From Candidatus Acetothermia bacterium (GTDB lineage Bacteria > Bipolaricaulota > Bipolaricaulia > RBG-16-55-9 > DRXL01): a stretch of 42,942 nt of DNA. Below, one piece after another: positions 19,058 through 26,341 of this stretch. Location: NCBI GenBank assembly GCA_016179105.1, contig JACOSB010000111.1, forward strand, positions 1-42,942, read 5' to 3'. The position numbers and the translations under genes were made by a program. Within the stretch, counting starts at the first letter, position 1. Each line of letters opens with the position of its first letter. The notes beneath the pieces are model-generated. The model was not told where the DNA came from, searched no databases, and saw only the letters and a program-made list of their open reading frames with translations.

Positions 19058-19590
19058 GATTTAGATATTCTTGGAGTCTTGATCGTGACCTCGCGCCCGA
19101 GCAGCTTGGACGCGCTCATGGACACGAAGACCCCAATCTCATTCTCTAATTCTCTGCGTAGCTGGGCTTTCTCTGCCACGGCCTCGGCTTTGGCCTTCTC
19201 GACGATCTTTTGCGACTCAGCCCGCGCTTGCTGATAACTCTGCTGCATGATCTGATCGCCCTGACGTCGCGCTTCTTCTACGATTTGGCGAGCCTGAGTC
19301 CCTATGACCGCTAACTCGTGCTGTCGTTGTTCTTTGAGCGCCTGGGCTTCTTTGCGCTGTTGCTCGGCTTTCGCCAAACTCAGCCCCACTTTGTCCTGGC
19401 GCTGCTTCATCAGATTGATGAGCGGAGCATAGAGAATCTTATTCAAAACCCAGATCAGGACGAGAAACTGGATGATATTCAGAACAAACGTCCAGTTGAT
19501 CGTCGTGATAATATCCCCCCAGCATGGGGGTGCCGTCTTATCACACGTGACGGCATGTTCTGCCTCTTGGAGCAGAAAAAATAGGTTCAT
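19054..19590 (-). CDS. atpF: F0 ATP synthase subunit b, first copy
   Basis: The 178-residue reading starts at ATG 19590, which overlaps the atpE2 stop by 4 nt (ATGA). A longer open frame to 19722 is out-of-frame shadow of atpE2. Residues about 30-47 (FVLNIIQFLVLIWVLNKILY) form the membrane helix, followed by the b-family motif APLINLMKQRQDKV and a long coiled coil. An unusual extracytoplasmic N-terminus of about 28 residues carries two cysteines (VTCDKTAPPC), which could form a disulfide; that is inference. Confidence 0.92.
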   Translation of the reverse strand: MNLFFLLQEAEHAVTCDKTAPPCWGDIITTINWTFVLNIIQFLVLIWVLNKILYAPLINLMKQRQDKVGLSLAKAEQQRKEAQALKEQRQHELAVIGTQARQIVEEARRQGDQIMQQSYQQARAESQKIVEKAKAEAVAEKAQLRRELENEIGVFVSMSASKLLGREVTIKTPRISKS

Positions 19591-19862
19591 TTCACGACGA
19601 ACAAGAGCAAGATCGAGATGACCAGCGCGTAGATCGTCGTCGACTCGGCGATGGCCATGCCGATGATCATCGTACGAAAGATTGTGCCGTACTGTTCGGG
19701 GTTGCGCGCGATGGCCTGGCACGCGATGCCGGCGGCAACTCCTTCGCCCGCGCCTGCTCCGATCGCGCCTAAGCCGATCGAGAGCCCGGCCCCCAAATAC
19801 CGTGCGGCAGTGATCACCTGCTCGCCGCTGATGCCCGTCGCTTGCGTCGCTTCTAGAATCAT
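19587..19862 (-). CDS. atpE: F0 ATP synthase subunit c, single hairpin
   Basis: This 91-residue two-helix c subunit has the ion-binding Glu73 in the context AIAESTTIYALV. Ser74, Thr75 and Tyr78 reproduce the sodium-site spacing of Ilyobacter tartaricus (E65, S66, T67, Y70). In helix 1, Glu40 (GAGEGVAAG) occupies the place of Ilyobacter Gln32, exactly 33 residues before Glu73. This is the two-carboxylate arrangement described in the Fusobacterium nucleatum c-ring. AAGGAGG precedes the ATG. It follows a fused double-hairpin c gene, so the ring is probably mixed. Confidence 0.93.
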   Translation of the reverse strand: MILEATQATGISGEQVITAARYLGAGLSIGLGAIGAGAGEGVAAGIACQAIARNPEQYGTIFRTMIIGMAIAESTTIYALVISILLLFVVK

Positions 19863-19894
19863 AGAGAGTTTTTCCTCCTTATATTTTCAGATTG

Positions 19895-20404
19895 TCACTT
19901 CACGACAAAGATCAAGAGAATCGAGACGACCAGGGCATAGATTACGGTCGACTCCGCGATCGCGATGCCGATGATCATCGTGCGCAAGAGTGTATTTTGT
20001 ACAAACGGCTGACGTGCGACGCCTAAGACAGCTTGACCTGTGGCCGTGCCTCTGGTAGCTGCGCCGATGGCTCCAAAGCCGATCGCGCACGCAGCTCCGA
20101 GATATTTGGCCACGAGAATGATGTCGGCTCCGTTGATCTCACCTTTATTGCCCGACGAGGGCACGACGAAGATCAGCAAGCACGCGATGACTAATGCATA
20201 AATGGCCGAAGACTCGGCGAGCGCGCCGCCGACGAACATCGTGCGTAACAAATCTCTCTGATGAGAAGGCCGTGTTCGAAGCGCTTCGGTCGTGTCGCCC
20301 GCGGCGAGTCCCCACGCGACTCCGGCGCCGATCGCGCCCGCGCCGATCGCGATAGCCGCGCCGATAAAGCGTGAGAGCGTCACGAGATCATTGCCACTGA
20401 TCAT
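19895..20404 (-). CDS. atpE: F0 ATP synthase subunit c, fused double hairpin (four helices)
   Basis: This 169-residue protein is two F-type c hairpins joined by a short polar linker (PSSGNKGEING, residues 82-92). Both hairpins retain the carboxylate: Glu64 in ALAESSAIYALV and Glu151 in AIAESTVIYALV. At the helix-1 ligand position 33 residues earlier, the first half has Trp31 and the second Arg118, not Gln or Glu. Its ATG shares one base with the atpB stop. Double-hairpin c subunits are standard in V-type rings and occur beside F-type c subunits in Acetobacterium woodii, but there one hairpin lacks its carboxylate. Confidence 0.92.
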   Translation of the reverse strand: MISGNDLVTLSRFIGAAIAIGAGAIGAGVAWGLAAGDTTEALRTRPSHQRDLLRTMFVGGALAESSAIYALVIACLLIFVVPSSGNKGEINGADIILVAKYLGAACAIGFGAIGAATRGTATGQAVLGVARQPFVQNTLLRTMIIGIAIAESTVIYALVVSILLIFVVK

Positions 20405-21153
20405 CAGTGACCTCCTTCAGCCGCTAAACTAATATAGACAATCGCGAGCAACATGAAGACCATCGCTTGAATCGCGGCCAAGAAGACGCCATTGAATGCC
20501 AAGAAAATGATCGGGATAAACCAAGGGGTTAAGACTGAGAAGATCGCGATGAGAATAACTTTTCCGTTCAGATTTCCGAAGAGACGGAAGGAGTGAGACA
20601 AAAGCTTGCTGAACTCACCGATCACTTCCAAGAATAGGAAAAAGATCGCAAACGGAGATTTAGGAAAGGGTCCCAAAAATTCTTTGAGTCGGTGCAGCCC
20701 CTTCTTTCTGAGTCCCATGGTCTGAGCGATGAGGAAGACGAGTACGCCCATGCTAAGCGCGATGTTGATGTCCATCGTTGGGGGCTCTAGTCCGGGGATG
20801 AGTCCGATCCAGTTCGCGATGAGAATGTAGACACCAATCGTAGCAATCAACGGGAAAAAATTGAGGGCGAACTCTTTGGTCTGGAAGCCGCTGCCCACTT
20901 GGTCTTGGAAGAACGTGATGAGCCCTTCTAATATAACTTGGCGCTTGCTCGGAACTTCTTCGAGATCTCCGGCAAGATTTAGGCCTCGGCGCAAAAGGAT
21001 CGCACCGATCACGATGATCCCCATCGCGATCCAGGTAGCGATCAGCATGTCGATGTCCACTAGAAAGGGCTGGCCGAAGAGATGCCAATCGACGATGCAT
21101 TTCTTGCCAAGCTCTCCGAACTCTTTTTCGATATGGGGACAGAAATTAAACAC
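20404..21153 (-). CDS. atpB: F0 ATP synthase subunit a
   Basis: Subunit a forms the two ion half-channels next to the c-ring. The 249-residue protein has five to six membrane helices. The essential arginine is in the conserved SHSFRLFGNLNGKVIL motif on the long horizontal helix, and the C-terminal IQAMVFMLLAIVYISLA helix is also typical. The N-terminus carries an extracytoplasmic segment with Cys residues. It overlaps atpI by 8 nt and atpE1 by 1 nt. Confidence 0.96.
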   Translation of the reverse strand: MFNFCPHIEKEFGELGKKCIVDWHLFGQPFLVDIDMLIATWIAMGIIVIGAILLRRGLNLAGDLEEVPSKRQVILEGLITFFQDQVGSGFQTKEFALNFFPLIATIGVYILIANWIGLIPGLEPPTMDINIALSMGVLVFLIAQTMGLRKKGLHRLKEFLGPFPKSPFAIFFLFLEVIGEFSKLLSHSFRLFGNLNGKVILIAIFSVLTPWFIPIIFLAFNGVFLAAIQAMVFMLLAIVYISLAAEGGH

Positions 21154-21517
21154 GGACGAAGACCTTTCTCAAAAATTCTTCACTGACGAATGTCAGCTTG
21201 GAAATCAAGAGTCCGCCTGCGATCGCAAATAGATTGAGTCCTAAATATCCTCCAACGCTGAGCGCTGTGATCATTAAGAGAAGGTTCGCAAGGTAGCCGC
21301 TGAGGGCGATCTGTTGGGCTTTGCGGCGATTCACTGCAGAGTCAGAAAGTTTTTGTAGATTCTCCCAGTTCCACCAGTTGCCCAGGAGCGCCACGCCCCA
21401 GCCGAGCGCGAAACTAGTAGCCCAGAGAGGGTCGACAAAGTTAAGGACCGCGAAGCATACTACCCCGAGGGCGATCACGAGCCGCAACGCAAGTAGGTCT
21501 GTAAAGCGTTCCTTCAT
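21146..21517 (-). CDS. atpI: ATP synthase protein I (AtpI-like)
   Basis: The 123-residue protein has four hydrophobic segments with no long loops and heads the ATP synthase operon, the usual place of atpI, whose product assists c-ring assembly. Sequence similarity within the family is weak, so the call leans on position, size and topology. GAGGAAGG precedes ATG 21517, and its 3' end overlaps atpB by 8 nt. Confidence 0.75.
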   Translation of the reverse strand: MKERFTDLLALRLVIALGVVCFAVLNFVDPLWATSFALGWGVALLGNWWNWENLQKLSDSAVNRRKAQQIALSGYLANLLLMITALSVGGYLGLNLFAIAGGLLISKLTFVSEEFLRKVFVRV

Positions 21518-21604
21518 ACCTTCCTCAATTTGGGCTTGATTTTTGCGGATTTTCGCCCGCTTTGCTCCCGCAGCCTCTTTCGCGGGCCTGCCGACCGCAA
21601 AAGT

Positions 21605-21633
21605 ATTGTATCAGGAAGATTATTCGCTTGCAA
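21605..21633 (-). promoter_or_regulatory. Promoter of the ATP synthase operon
   Basis: On the minus strand TTGCAA (21628-21633) and TACAAT (21605-21610) are separated by exactly 17 nt, a strong sigma-70-type match. Transcription would begin near 21598, giving a leader of about 80 nt before atpI. No second promoter of this quality is apparent inside the operon. Confidence 0.7.
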
Positions 21634-21683
21634 TGATGTCCGTCATGTAATAGGAACTGATACTAAGAACGCTTGATGCAGAC

Positions 21684-21712
21684 TTGAAGATGCACTGAAT
21701 TTTTACTACAAT
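21684..21712 (+). promoter_or_regulatory. Promoter upstream of the sugar dehydrogenase gene
   Basis: TTGAAG (21684-21689) and TACAAT (21707-21712) are separated by 17 nt on the plus strand. Transcription would begin near 21719, about 290 nt before the dehydrogenase ATG at 22007. It diverges from the ATP synthase promoter, with about 50 bp between the two -35 boxes. The long leader contains a tiny ORF with its own ribosome site. Confidence 0.6.
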
Positions 21713-21751
21713 AATGGTATCGTTATAGGTCATGCTTTGGAGGGATGTAAC

Positions 21752-21781
21752 ATGATCAGTGAACGCCTTTATCGCCGCTAA
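21752..21781 (+). CDS. Possible nine-codon leader peptide MISERLYRR
   Basis: ATG 21752 is preceded by GGAGG at 21739-21743 and opens a nine-codon frame ending in TAA. It lies about 30 nt after the predicted transcription start in an otherwise long leader. Three of nine codons are arginine and two of those are adjacent at the end, as in arginine- or stalling-type leader peptides, but no alternative hairpins could be established by eye. The remaining leader (21782-22006) holds no recognised riboswitch; a GTG frame at 21759-22010 that overlaps the next ATG is open but not protein-like. Confidence 0.35.
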   Translation: MISERLYRR

Positions 21782-22006
21782 GGTCGTTTCAACACTCCGT
21801 CAACTCCTACAATTTATCTCTTCGCGACTTCTTCTTCCCGTTCAACGGTTTAAGGGATTTTCCCCAATACCCGCTTCCCCACTTATCGGTAGCTGCATTC
21901 GAAATCCAGCGCTTGAGTTTGGTATACGTCCATTTGGGCGAAAGCAATCTGAGCAAGCTCAAATTTTGATCACTTCCAGAAGGAAGGAGCTAAGAAAGGA
22001 GTTCCT

Positions 22007-23596
22007 ATGATCAAAACGTTACGGTTCTCACTCATCGGTGTTTTGGCTCTGTTCTCTATCCTAGGGGGGGCTCAGCAGACGCCACCCTCTCAAGTGACGG
22101 TGTCGATCAGCGTGTCATCGGGCTACTATCCCTCCTTTTCGTTCAATCCTAGCTCGGTCACGATCGCTCAAGGCGGCAAGGTCACCTGGGCCAATCAGTC
22201 GAGCGTCTCGGTAAACTTAGCGAGCTCACAAGCGGGCTTTCAGAAGACGCTTGCGTCGCGGGCAAGCTTCGAGTTCGTCTTCCAGACTGTCGGAGCGTAT
22301 CTGGTGATGGGCTCAGCGGACGTAGCCAGCTCCACGATGACGGTCACCGTCCTAGCCACCGGGAGTCAAGCCAGCTCAGCCAGTGTTGGACTCAAACTGG
22401 TCGCGGAAGGTCTTACTTCTCCGACGGCTTTCGCAGCGCCCGAGGATGGAACAGGGCGGCTCTTCATCGCGGACCAAATCGGCCTGATCAAAATTCTGAC
22501 GTCCGACGGCAAGTTGCTGGAAGACCCTTTCTTGGACCTGCGCGACCGCATGGTCAAGCTGAATGAGCGCTACGATGAGCGTGGACTCTTGGGTCTGGCC
22601 TTTCATCCGGACTTCAAGAAGAACGCGCGCCTGTTTGTGTACTACAGCGCGACCCTGCGTAATGGGGGGCCAGAAGGCTGGAACCATACCAGCCATATCT
22701 CCGAGTTCAGAGTCTCACCAGATAACCCGAGCAAAGCGGACCCCAAATCAGAACGGATCGTATTGCAGGTCGATGAACCCCAGGCCAATCATAACGGCGG
22801 TCAACTCGCCTTTGGTCCCGATGGATATCTCTACATCAGCTTGGGCGATGGCGGGGCTGCCAACGACGTCGGTCTCGGGCATTCGCCCAGCGGCAACGGC
22901 CAGGACCTCTCGACGTTGCTGGGCAAGATCCTGCGCATCGATGTGAACACTAGCGATGCTTACGGCATTCCCGCTGACAACCCCTTTGTTGGACAGCAAG
23001 GAGCGCGCGGTGAAATCTTTGCCTATGGACTGCGAAATCCCTATCGCTTCTCGTTCGACGCCGGAGCGAATCACGACTTGTTGGTGGCCGACGTAGGGCA
23101 AAATCTCTTTGAAGAACTAGACATCGTCACTCGGGGAGGCAACTACGGATGGAACATCAAGGAGGGCACACATTGTTTTGACCCGAAGAACCCGAATCAG
23201 CCGCTCGCCAGCTGCCCGAGCGTGGGTGCTCGCGGGGAGCCTTTGATTGGTCCTGTCATCGAGTATGATCACAAGGTCGGCATAGCTGTCGTTGGGGGCT
23301 TCATCTACCGGGGCAGCGCTCTGTCTCAGTTGGTGGGCCGCTATATCTTCGGGGACTGGAGCACGAGTTTTAACAAGGCAGACGGGAAGCTGTTTGTGGC
23401 CGCGCCTTCCTCTTCGGGAGGAGCGATGTGGGCGATGGAAGAGCTGAAGATCGCCACGACTCCCGACAGAAAACTCGGTCGCTCGGTGCTGGCGTTTGGG
23501 CAAGATGTCAATCGCGAACTGTACGTGCTGACGACGGAGAACATTGGTCCGACGGGCAACACCGGCAAAGTCTTCAAGATCGTCCCGGCCCCGTGA
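22007..23596 (+). CDS. PQQ-dependent glucose/sorbosone dehydrogenase-like protein with N-terminal cupredoxin-like domain
   Basis: The 529-residue protein has a signal peptide (about residues 1-22), a beta-sandwich of roughly residues 28-117 resembling a cupredoxin (FNPSSVTIAQGGKVTWANQS), and a six-bladed GSDH propeller from about 127. The propeller has NHNGGQLAFGPDGYLYISLGDGG, where the His corresponds to the catalytic base of soluble glucose dehydrogenase, plus GLRNPYRFSFD, and RGGNYGW. Such enzymes oxidise sugars outside the membrane with PQQ. The cupredoxin-like domain lacks the His, Cys and Met copper ligands, so it probably has a binding role. AAAGGAG precedes ATG 22007. A copper-competent cupredoxin follows and could accept electrons. 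Confidence 0.85.
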   Translation: MIKTLRFSLIGVLALFSILGGAQQTPPSQVTVSISVSSGYYPSFSFNPSSVTIAQGGKVTWANQSSVSVNLASSQAGFQKTLASRASFEFVFQTVGAYLVMGSADVASSTMTVTVLATGSQASSASVGLKLVAEGLTSPTAFAAPEDGTGRLFIADQIGLIKILTSDGKLLEDPFLDLRDRMVKLNERYDERGLLGLAFHPDFKKNARLFVYYSATLRNGGPEGWNHTSHISEFRVSPDNPSKADPKSERIVLQVDEPQANHNGGQLAFGPDGYLYISLGDGGAANDVGLGHSPSGNGQDLSTLLGKILRIDVNTSDAYGIPADNPFVGQQGARGEIFAYGLRNPYRFSFDAGANHDLLVADVGQNLFEELDIVTRGGNYGWNIKEGTHCFDPKNPNQPLASCPSVGARGEPLIGPVIEYDHKVGIAVVGGFIYRGSALSQLVGRYIFGDWSTSFNKADGKLFVAAPSSSGGAMWAMEELKIATTPDRKLGRSVLAFGQDVNRELYVLTTENIGPTGNTGKVFKIVPAP

Positions 23597-23627
23597 CGGA
23601 TAATACTGAATTTCAGTTCATCAGGTC

Positions 23628-23648
23628 ACCTTGAGCGGAGCGAAAGGT
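23628..23648. repeat. Short palindromic repeat ACCTT...AAGGT
   Basis: ACCTTGAGCGGAGCGAAAGGT has complementary ends and belongs by its look to the short dispersed sequences ('CCTTGAGCGGAGCGAAAGG') common in intergenic DNA of many bacteria. It lies 32 nt after the dehydrogenase stop. No T-tract follows, so it is not a clear terminator. Confidence 0.35.
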
Positions 23649-23734
23649 CTCAGTGAATGAGATTAGTGTTTAGAAGGTCGTACAGACGAGTTCATCAAGC
23701 ACAGCTGAATGAGCTTTCAAAGAAGGAGGATTTT

Positions 23735-24130
23735 ATGCATTCACGTCGCCAGTTTTTTCAGTTCGTCGGGACAGTAGGTATGACGTTCCTACTGAGTAGC
23801 TGCGATCTCATGCAGCAAGGAGGCGGACCAACGCCACAATCCCAGCAGATTCAAGTCACGCTCAGAGAGTGGGAGATCGTTCCCGCAAATATCTCGGCCA
23901 AAGCCGGAAGGGTACGCTTTGTCGTGAGTAACGAGGGTACGATCAATCACGGCTTTGAAATCGAGGGCATGGTACAAGGCACTAAATTTGAGAAGGAGAT
24001 CGAGCCCTTAGTAGCCGGACAGACTAAGACGCTCGAGGTCGATCTAGCTCCCGGTGAATATGAAGTTTACTGCCCGGTGCCGGGGCACAAAGCGAAGGGC
24101 ATGAAGGGGGAGCTTACCGTTCAGCCATAG
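23735..24130 (+). CDS. Exported type 1 copper (cupredoxin) lipoprotein
   Basis: The 131-residue protein starts at ATG 23735 behind AAGGAGGA; the longer reading from 23657 has no ribosome site. The N-terminus has a twin-arginine motif SRRQFFQF and a lipobox ending at Cys23 (LLSSC), indicating Tat export and lipid anchoring. The mature domain has the four type 1 copper ligands His72 (INHGFEIEG), Cys113, His118 and Met123 (CPVPGHKAKGM). It is therefore likely a small electron carrier, similar to plastocyanin- or sulfocyanin-like proteins. Its neighbour dehydrogenase is a plausible electron donor. Confidence 0.85.
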   Translation: MHSRRQFFQFVGTVGMTFLLSSCDLMQQGGGPTPQSQQIQVTLREWEIVPANISAKAGRVRFVVSNEGTINHGFEIEGMVQGTKFEKEIEPLVAGQTKTLEVDLAPGEYEVYCPVPGHKAKGMKGELTVQP

Positions 24131-24181
24131 CACCGTTGATTGGGTCTCATAGAGTGCCTTTTGCTTCAAGGCTCTGGGAAG

Positions 24182-24257
24182 AGATAGTATCGTTTCGAAT
24201 CGTTTCGATACGTCTATCTTGGGTTGCTTGAGGTTATTTCGTATCTTCAAGCAACCC
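24182..24257. terminator. Two hairpins between convergent genes
   Basis: AGATAGTATCG and CGATACGTCTATCT pair across 24182-24119-to-24219 region with a small bulge, and GGGTTGCTTGA (24221-24231) pairs perfectly with TCAAGCAACCC (24247-24257), spanning the antiporter stop codon. They lie between the cupredoxin (+) and antiporter (-) genes, as expected for bidirectional transcription ends. Neither has a strong T-tract, so terminator function is only likely. Confidence 0.4.
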
Positions 24258-25469
24258 AAGTCTCTGAGCCAAGAATCTCGTCGTCGGCGCTTGCACCAAA
24301 ATCGTAGCCGCGACGGCAAGAAACGTGATGCTCGCGATCACTTTCGCGTCAGCGATTTTTTGCCCCAGCAAAAGCCCAGCTAGTGCTGCGGGGATCACGC
24401 CCGTTTCGCGCGTCCAGCACAAACACAAAAGCTCTTGCCAAGTCCATTTCGCGATGCGATCGGGCAGAGCGCATGTGAAAACCGTCAGAGGGCGTGCGAT
24501 CAACATAAAGACGAAGATGACGCCGAGACCGGTCCAGACGTATTGGCCGACTAACCCGAAATCGACTTGGCTCCCTAAAAGGATAAAGATGATCATGCGG
24601 CTGGCGAGCGCCGTGACTTGGATGAATTCGTGCATCCGTTCCTGATAATCTTTTTTCATCTTGAAGCCGAGCATATCGGCATTTCCTAAGACCGCGCCGA
24701 AGACGAAGACGGCCATGAAGCCGCTGCTATTGATGCCATCGGCGGCGAGATAAGCCCCGGCGACGACGACCACCGTGGTCAAGGGTGCAAATTCCATCAA
24801 GAAGCTATATTTTTCGTGAGCGATCAAAAAAGCCGCCAAGTATCCGAAGACGGCCCCGGCGACTAAGCCCCCGATTACCATGAGAGAAAATTGGGCCAAG
24901 CTCCCAGCGAGTGAAAAATTTCCACCGGTGATGACTCCCAAGAGAGTGAAAGTGAGAATAGCGCCCGTCGCGTCGTTGAAGGCCGACTCACTGATCACGG
25001 CCTGAGTCAGGCGCTCGCGAATCTTTATTTGCTTGAAGACGGGGATGATCGTGGCGGGGTCAGTCGAAGCGATGACCGCCGCGAGCAAGAAGGCGCTGAT
25101 CCACGGGAGTGAAAGAAAAAAATGAGCTGCAACTCCGGTCACGCCCGCGGTCACGAGCACACCTAACGTAGCCAACAAGACAACGGTGATCCCAACGCTC
25201 TTTAACACTCTGAAGCTGAGGCTTGCGCCGCCGTCGAACAAAATATACGAAGCGCCGAAGACAAGAATCAATTGATTGACGGTCGATTCGCTGGGGACAC
25301 TGATCCAACTGAGGACAGAAGGCCCGATGGCGATGCCGGCGAGTAAGAAAAGCACGACGTCGGGCACGCGCAAGAACTGAGCGATCCGTCCGACAACCAT
25401 TCCGGTGGTCAAGACAATCGCTAAGATAAAGAGCCAATGCTTGGCAACTTCTACGCTCGCGTTTTCCAT
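24234..25469 (-). CDS. Cation:proton antiporter (CPA1/NhaP-like)
   Basis: The 411-residue protein has about 12 hydrophobic segments. The family core is intact: LRVPDVVLFLLAGIAIGPS in the first repeat, AAVIASTDPATIIPVF with the TDP unwound helix, and VISESAFNDATGAILTF with the ND pair that binds the cation in CPA1 exchangers. The length is that of the core without a regulatory C-terminal domain. It is expected to exchange Na+ or K+ for protons. In a cell with a possible Na+-coupled ATP synthase, such an exchanger could maintain the sodium gradient; that link is inference. Confidence 0.88.
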   Translation of the reverse strand: MENASVEVAKHWLFILAIVLTTGMVVGRIAQFLRVPDVVLFLLAGIAIGPSVLSWISVPSESTVNQLILVFGASYILFDGGASLSFRVLKSVGITVVLLATLGVLVTAGVTGVAAHFFLSLPWISAFLLAAVIASTDPATIIPVFKQIKIRERLTQAVISESAFNDATGAILTFTLLGVITGGNFSLAGSLAQFSLMVIGGLVAGAVFGYLAAFLIAHEKYSFLMEFAPLTTVVVVAGAYLAADGINSSGFMAVFVFGAVLGNADMLGFKMKKDYQERMHEFIQVTALASRMIIFILLGSQVDFGLVGQYVWTGLGVIFVFMLIARPLTVFTCALPDRIAKWTWQELLCLCWTRETGVIPAALAGLLLGQKIADAKVIASITFLAVAATILVQAPTTRFLAQRLGLLEDTK

Positions 25470-25539
25470 GATGAATTAGGTTCTATTATGGATTTCGCGG
25501 ATAGGGAATGCAAATGGAGTTCTTTAGTCGTTCAGAGAT

Positions 25540-26006
25540 TTACGAGGCTTCACCGCTCTGAGTAAGAGCTTCGACATAGAGCTGTTTGGAAATGCGCAGT
25601 CCTTGGGCGACCATGCTATCTAATAGCTCTTTCACGCTCGGAAGAAGTCCTTGAGCCTTTGCTCGCTGCAGGACTGCCAATGAGCCGGCCACAGGAATGT
25701 CATGTGCTTTCGCAATGCGTCGGGCAGTCGATCATCTGAAAGTAAGAGCGCTCCGTGCTCCTGAGCTAAAGCAATTGCTTCCCGCTCTCCACGACCGAGG
25801 GTAGCAGGAAACCGATCGACCAATGTAGGATCACGCAAAGGCATCACCCTTATCCAAAGAACCGATTCTATCGCAGGCTTGCCCGGCACGATCAACTCGT
25901 GAGCGACTGCCGGTGGGATCACTAACTCTCCGAGCACTTCATGGAGCAGTGTCAACCGCTGGACTCGTGCAAAGATAATCAAGGGACCAGCATCGGCAAC
26001 GATCAT
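25540..26006 (-). pseudogene. DUF3368 (PIN-like toxin) gene with a frameshift
   Basis: The N-terminal part from ATG 26006 has the DUF3368 pattern: IVADAGPLIIFARV, LVIPPAVAHELI and LGRGEREAIALAQEHGALLLSDDRL. After DDRL the reading frame changes: the open frame ends in unrelated sequence at 25632. A neighbouring frame continues with the expected C-terminus AKAHDIPVAGSLAVLQRAKA, then LLPSVKELLDSMVAQGLRIS and a final TQSGEAS ending at TAA 25540-25542. One base appears lost near 25720 (CTGCCCGA where CTGGCCCGA would restore DDRLARRIAKAHD). Together the two parts make a normal 155-residue protein. It pairs with the UPF0175 gene upstream. Confidence 0.8.
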
Positions 26007-26018
26007 CTCAGAAGAAAC

Positions 26019-26300
26019 TTAGCGTTTTCCTAAAGCTTGCTGGAGAGCATGCGCATCTTGAGCGAGTTCGTCGGGCTCAATCATGAGAGTAGATAGTCCA
26101 TATTTGGTCATCAAATCTGGGAGATCCCAGCGATTCAGACTCAGAAGTTCGGCTGCTTTCCTCTGAGAGATTTTGCCTTGGCGAAGGAGTTCCATCACCA
26201 ATGCTTCCTTGGCTTCCCTGTTTGCAGCTTCGAGCGAATCGAACAAACTCATCAACTCATCAGGGAGTTCGATTTCGAACTGCACTCGTTTAGTGGCCAT
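26019..26300 (-). CDS. UPF0175 family antitoxin-like protein
   Basis: The 93-residue protein has the UPF0175 layout: an N-terminal strand and helix VQFEIELPDELMSLFD, then REAKEALVMELLRQGKISQRKAAELLSLNRWDLPDLM, which contains the family helix-turn-helix-like segment. The start is ATG 26300 (MATKRVQF); a GTG at 26345 that overlaps the frr stop would translate the repeat element between the genes. UPF0175 and DUF3368 genes often occur together as a predicted toxin-antitoxin pair. Here the partner 12 nt downstream is frameshifted. Confidence 0.8.
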   Translation of the reverse strand: MATKRVQFEIELPDELMSLFDSLEAANREAKEALVMELLRQGKISQRKAAELLSLNRWDLPDLMTKYGLSTLMIEPDELAQDAHALQQALGKR

Positions 26301-26310
26301 AATCAATTCT

Positions 26311-26338
26311 CTTGGCGCCCTTGGCATCTTGGCGGTTT
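26311..26338 (-). repeat. Post-stop GCCAAG repeat behind frr
   Basis: On the minus strand AAACCGCCAAGATGCCAAGG, followed by GCGCCAAG, begins 4 nt after the frr TGA. It contains three GCCAAG units at 9-nt spacing. It fills the gap between frr and the UPF0175 ATG and has the same orientation as frr. Confidence 0.65.
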
Positions 26339-26341
26339 CAC

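Noticed and set aside
21759..22010. GTG frame of 83 codons whose TGA overlaps the dehydrogenase ATG as ATGA
   Set aside because: It has no ribosome site and no protein-like pattern; the dehydrogenase has its own AAAGGAG. The overlap is probably chance.
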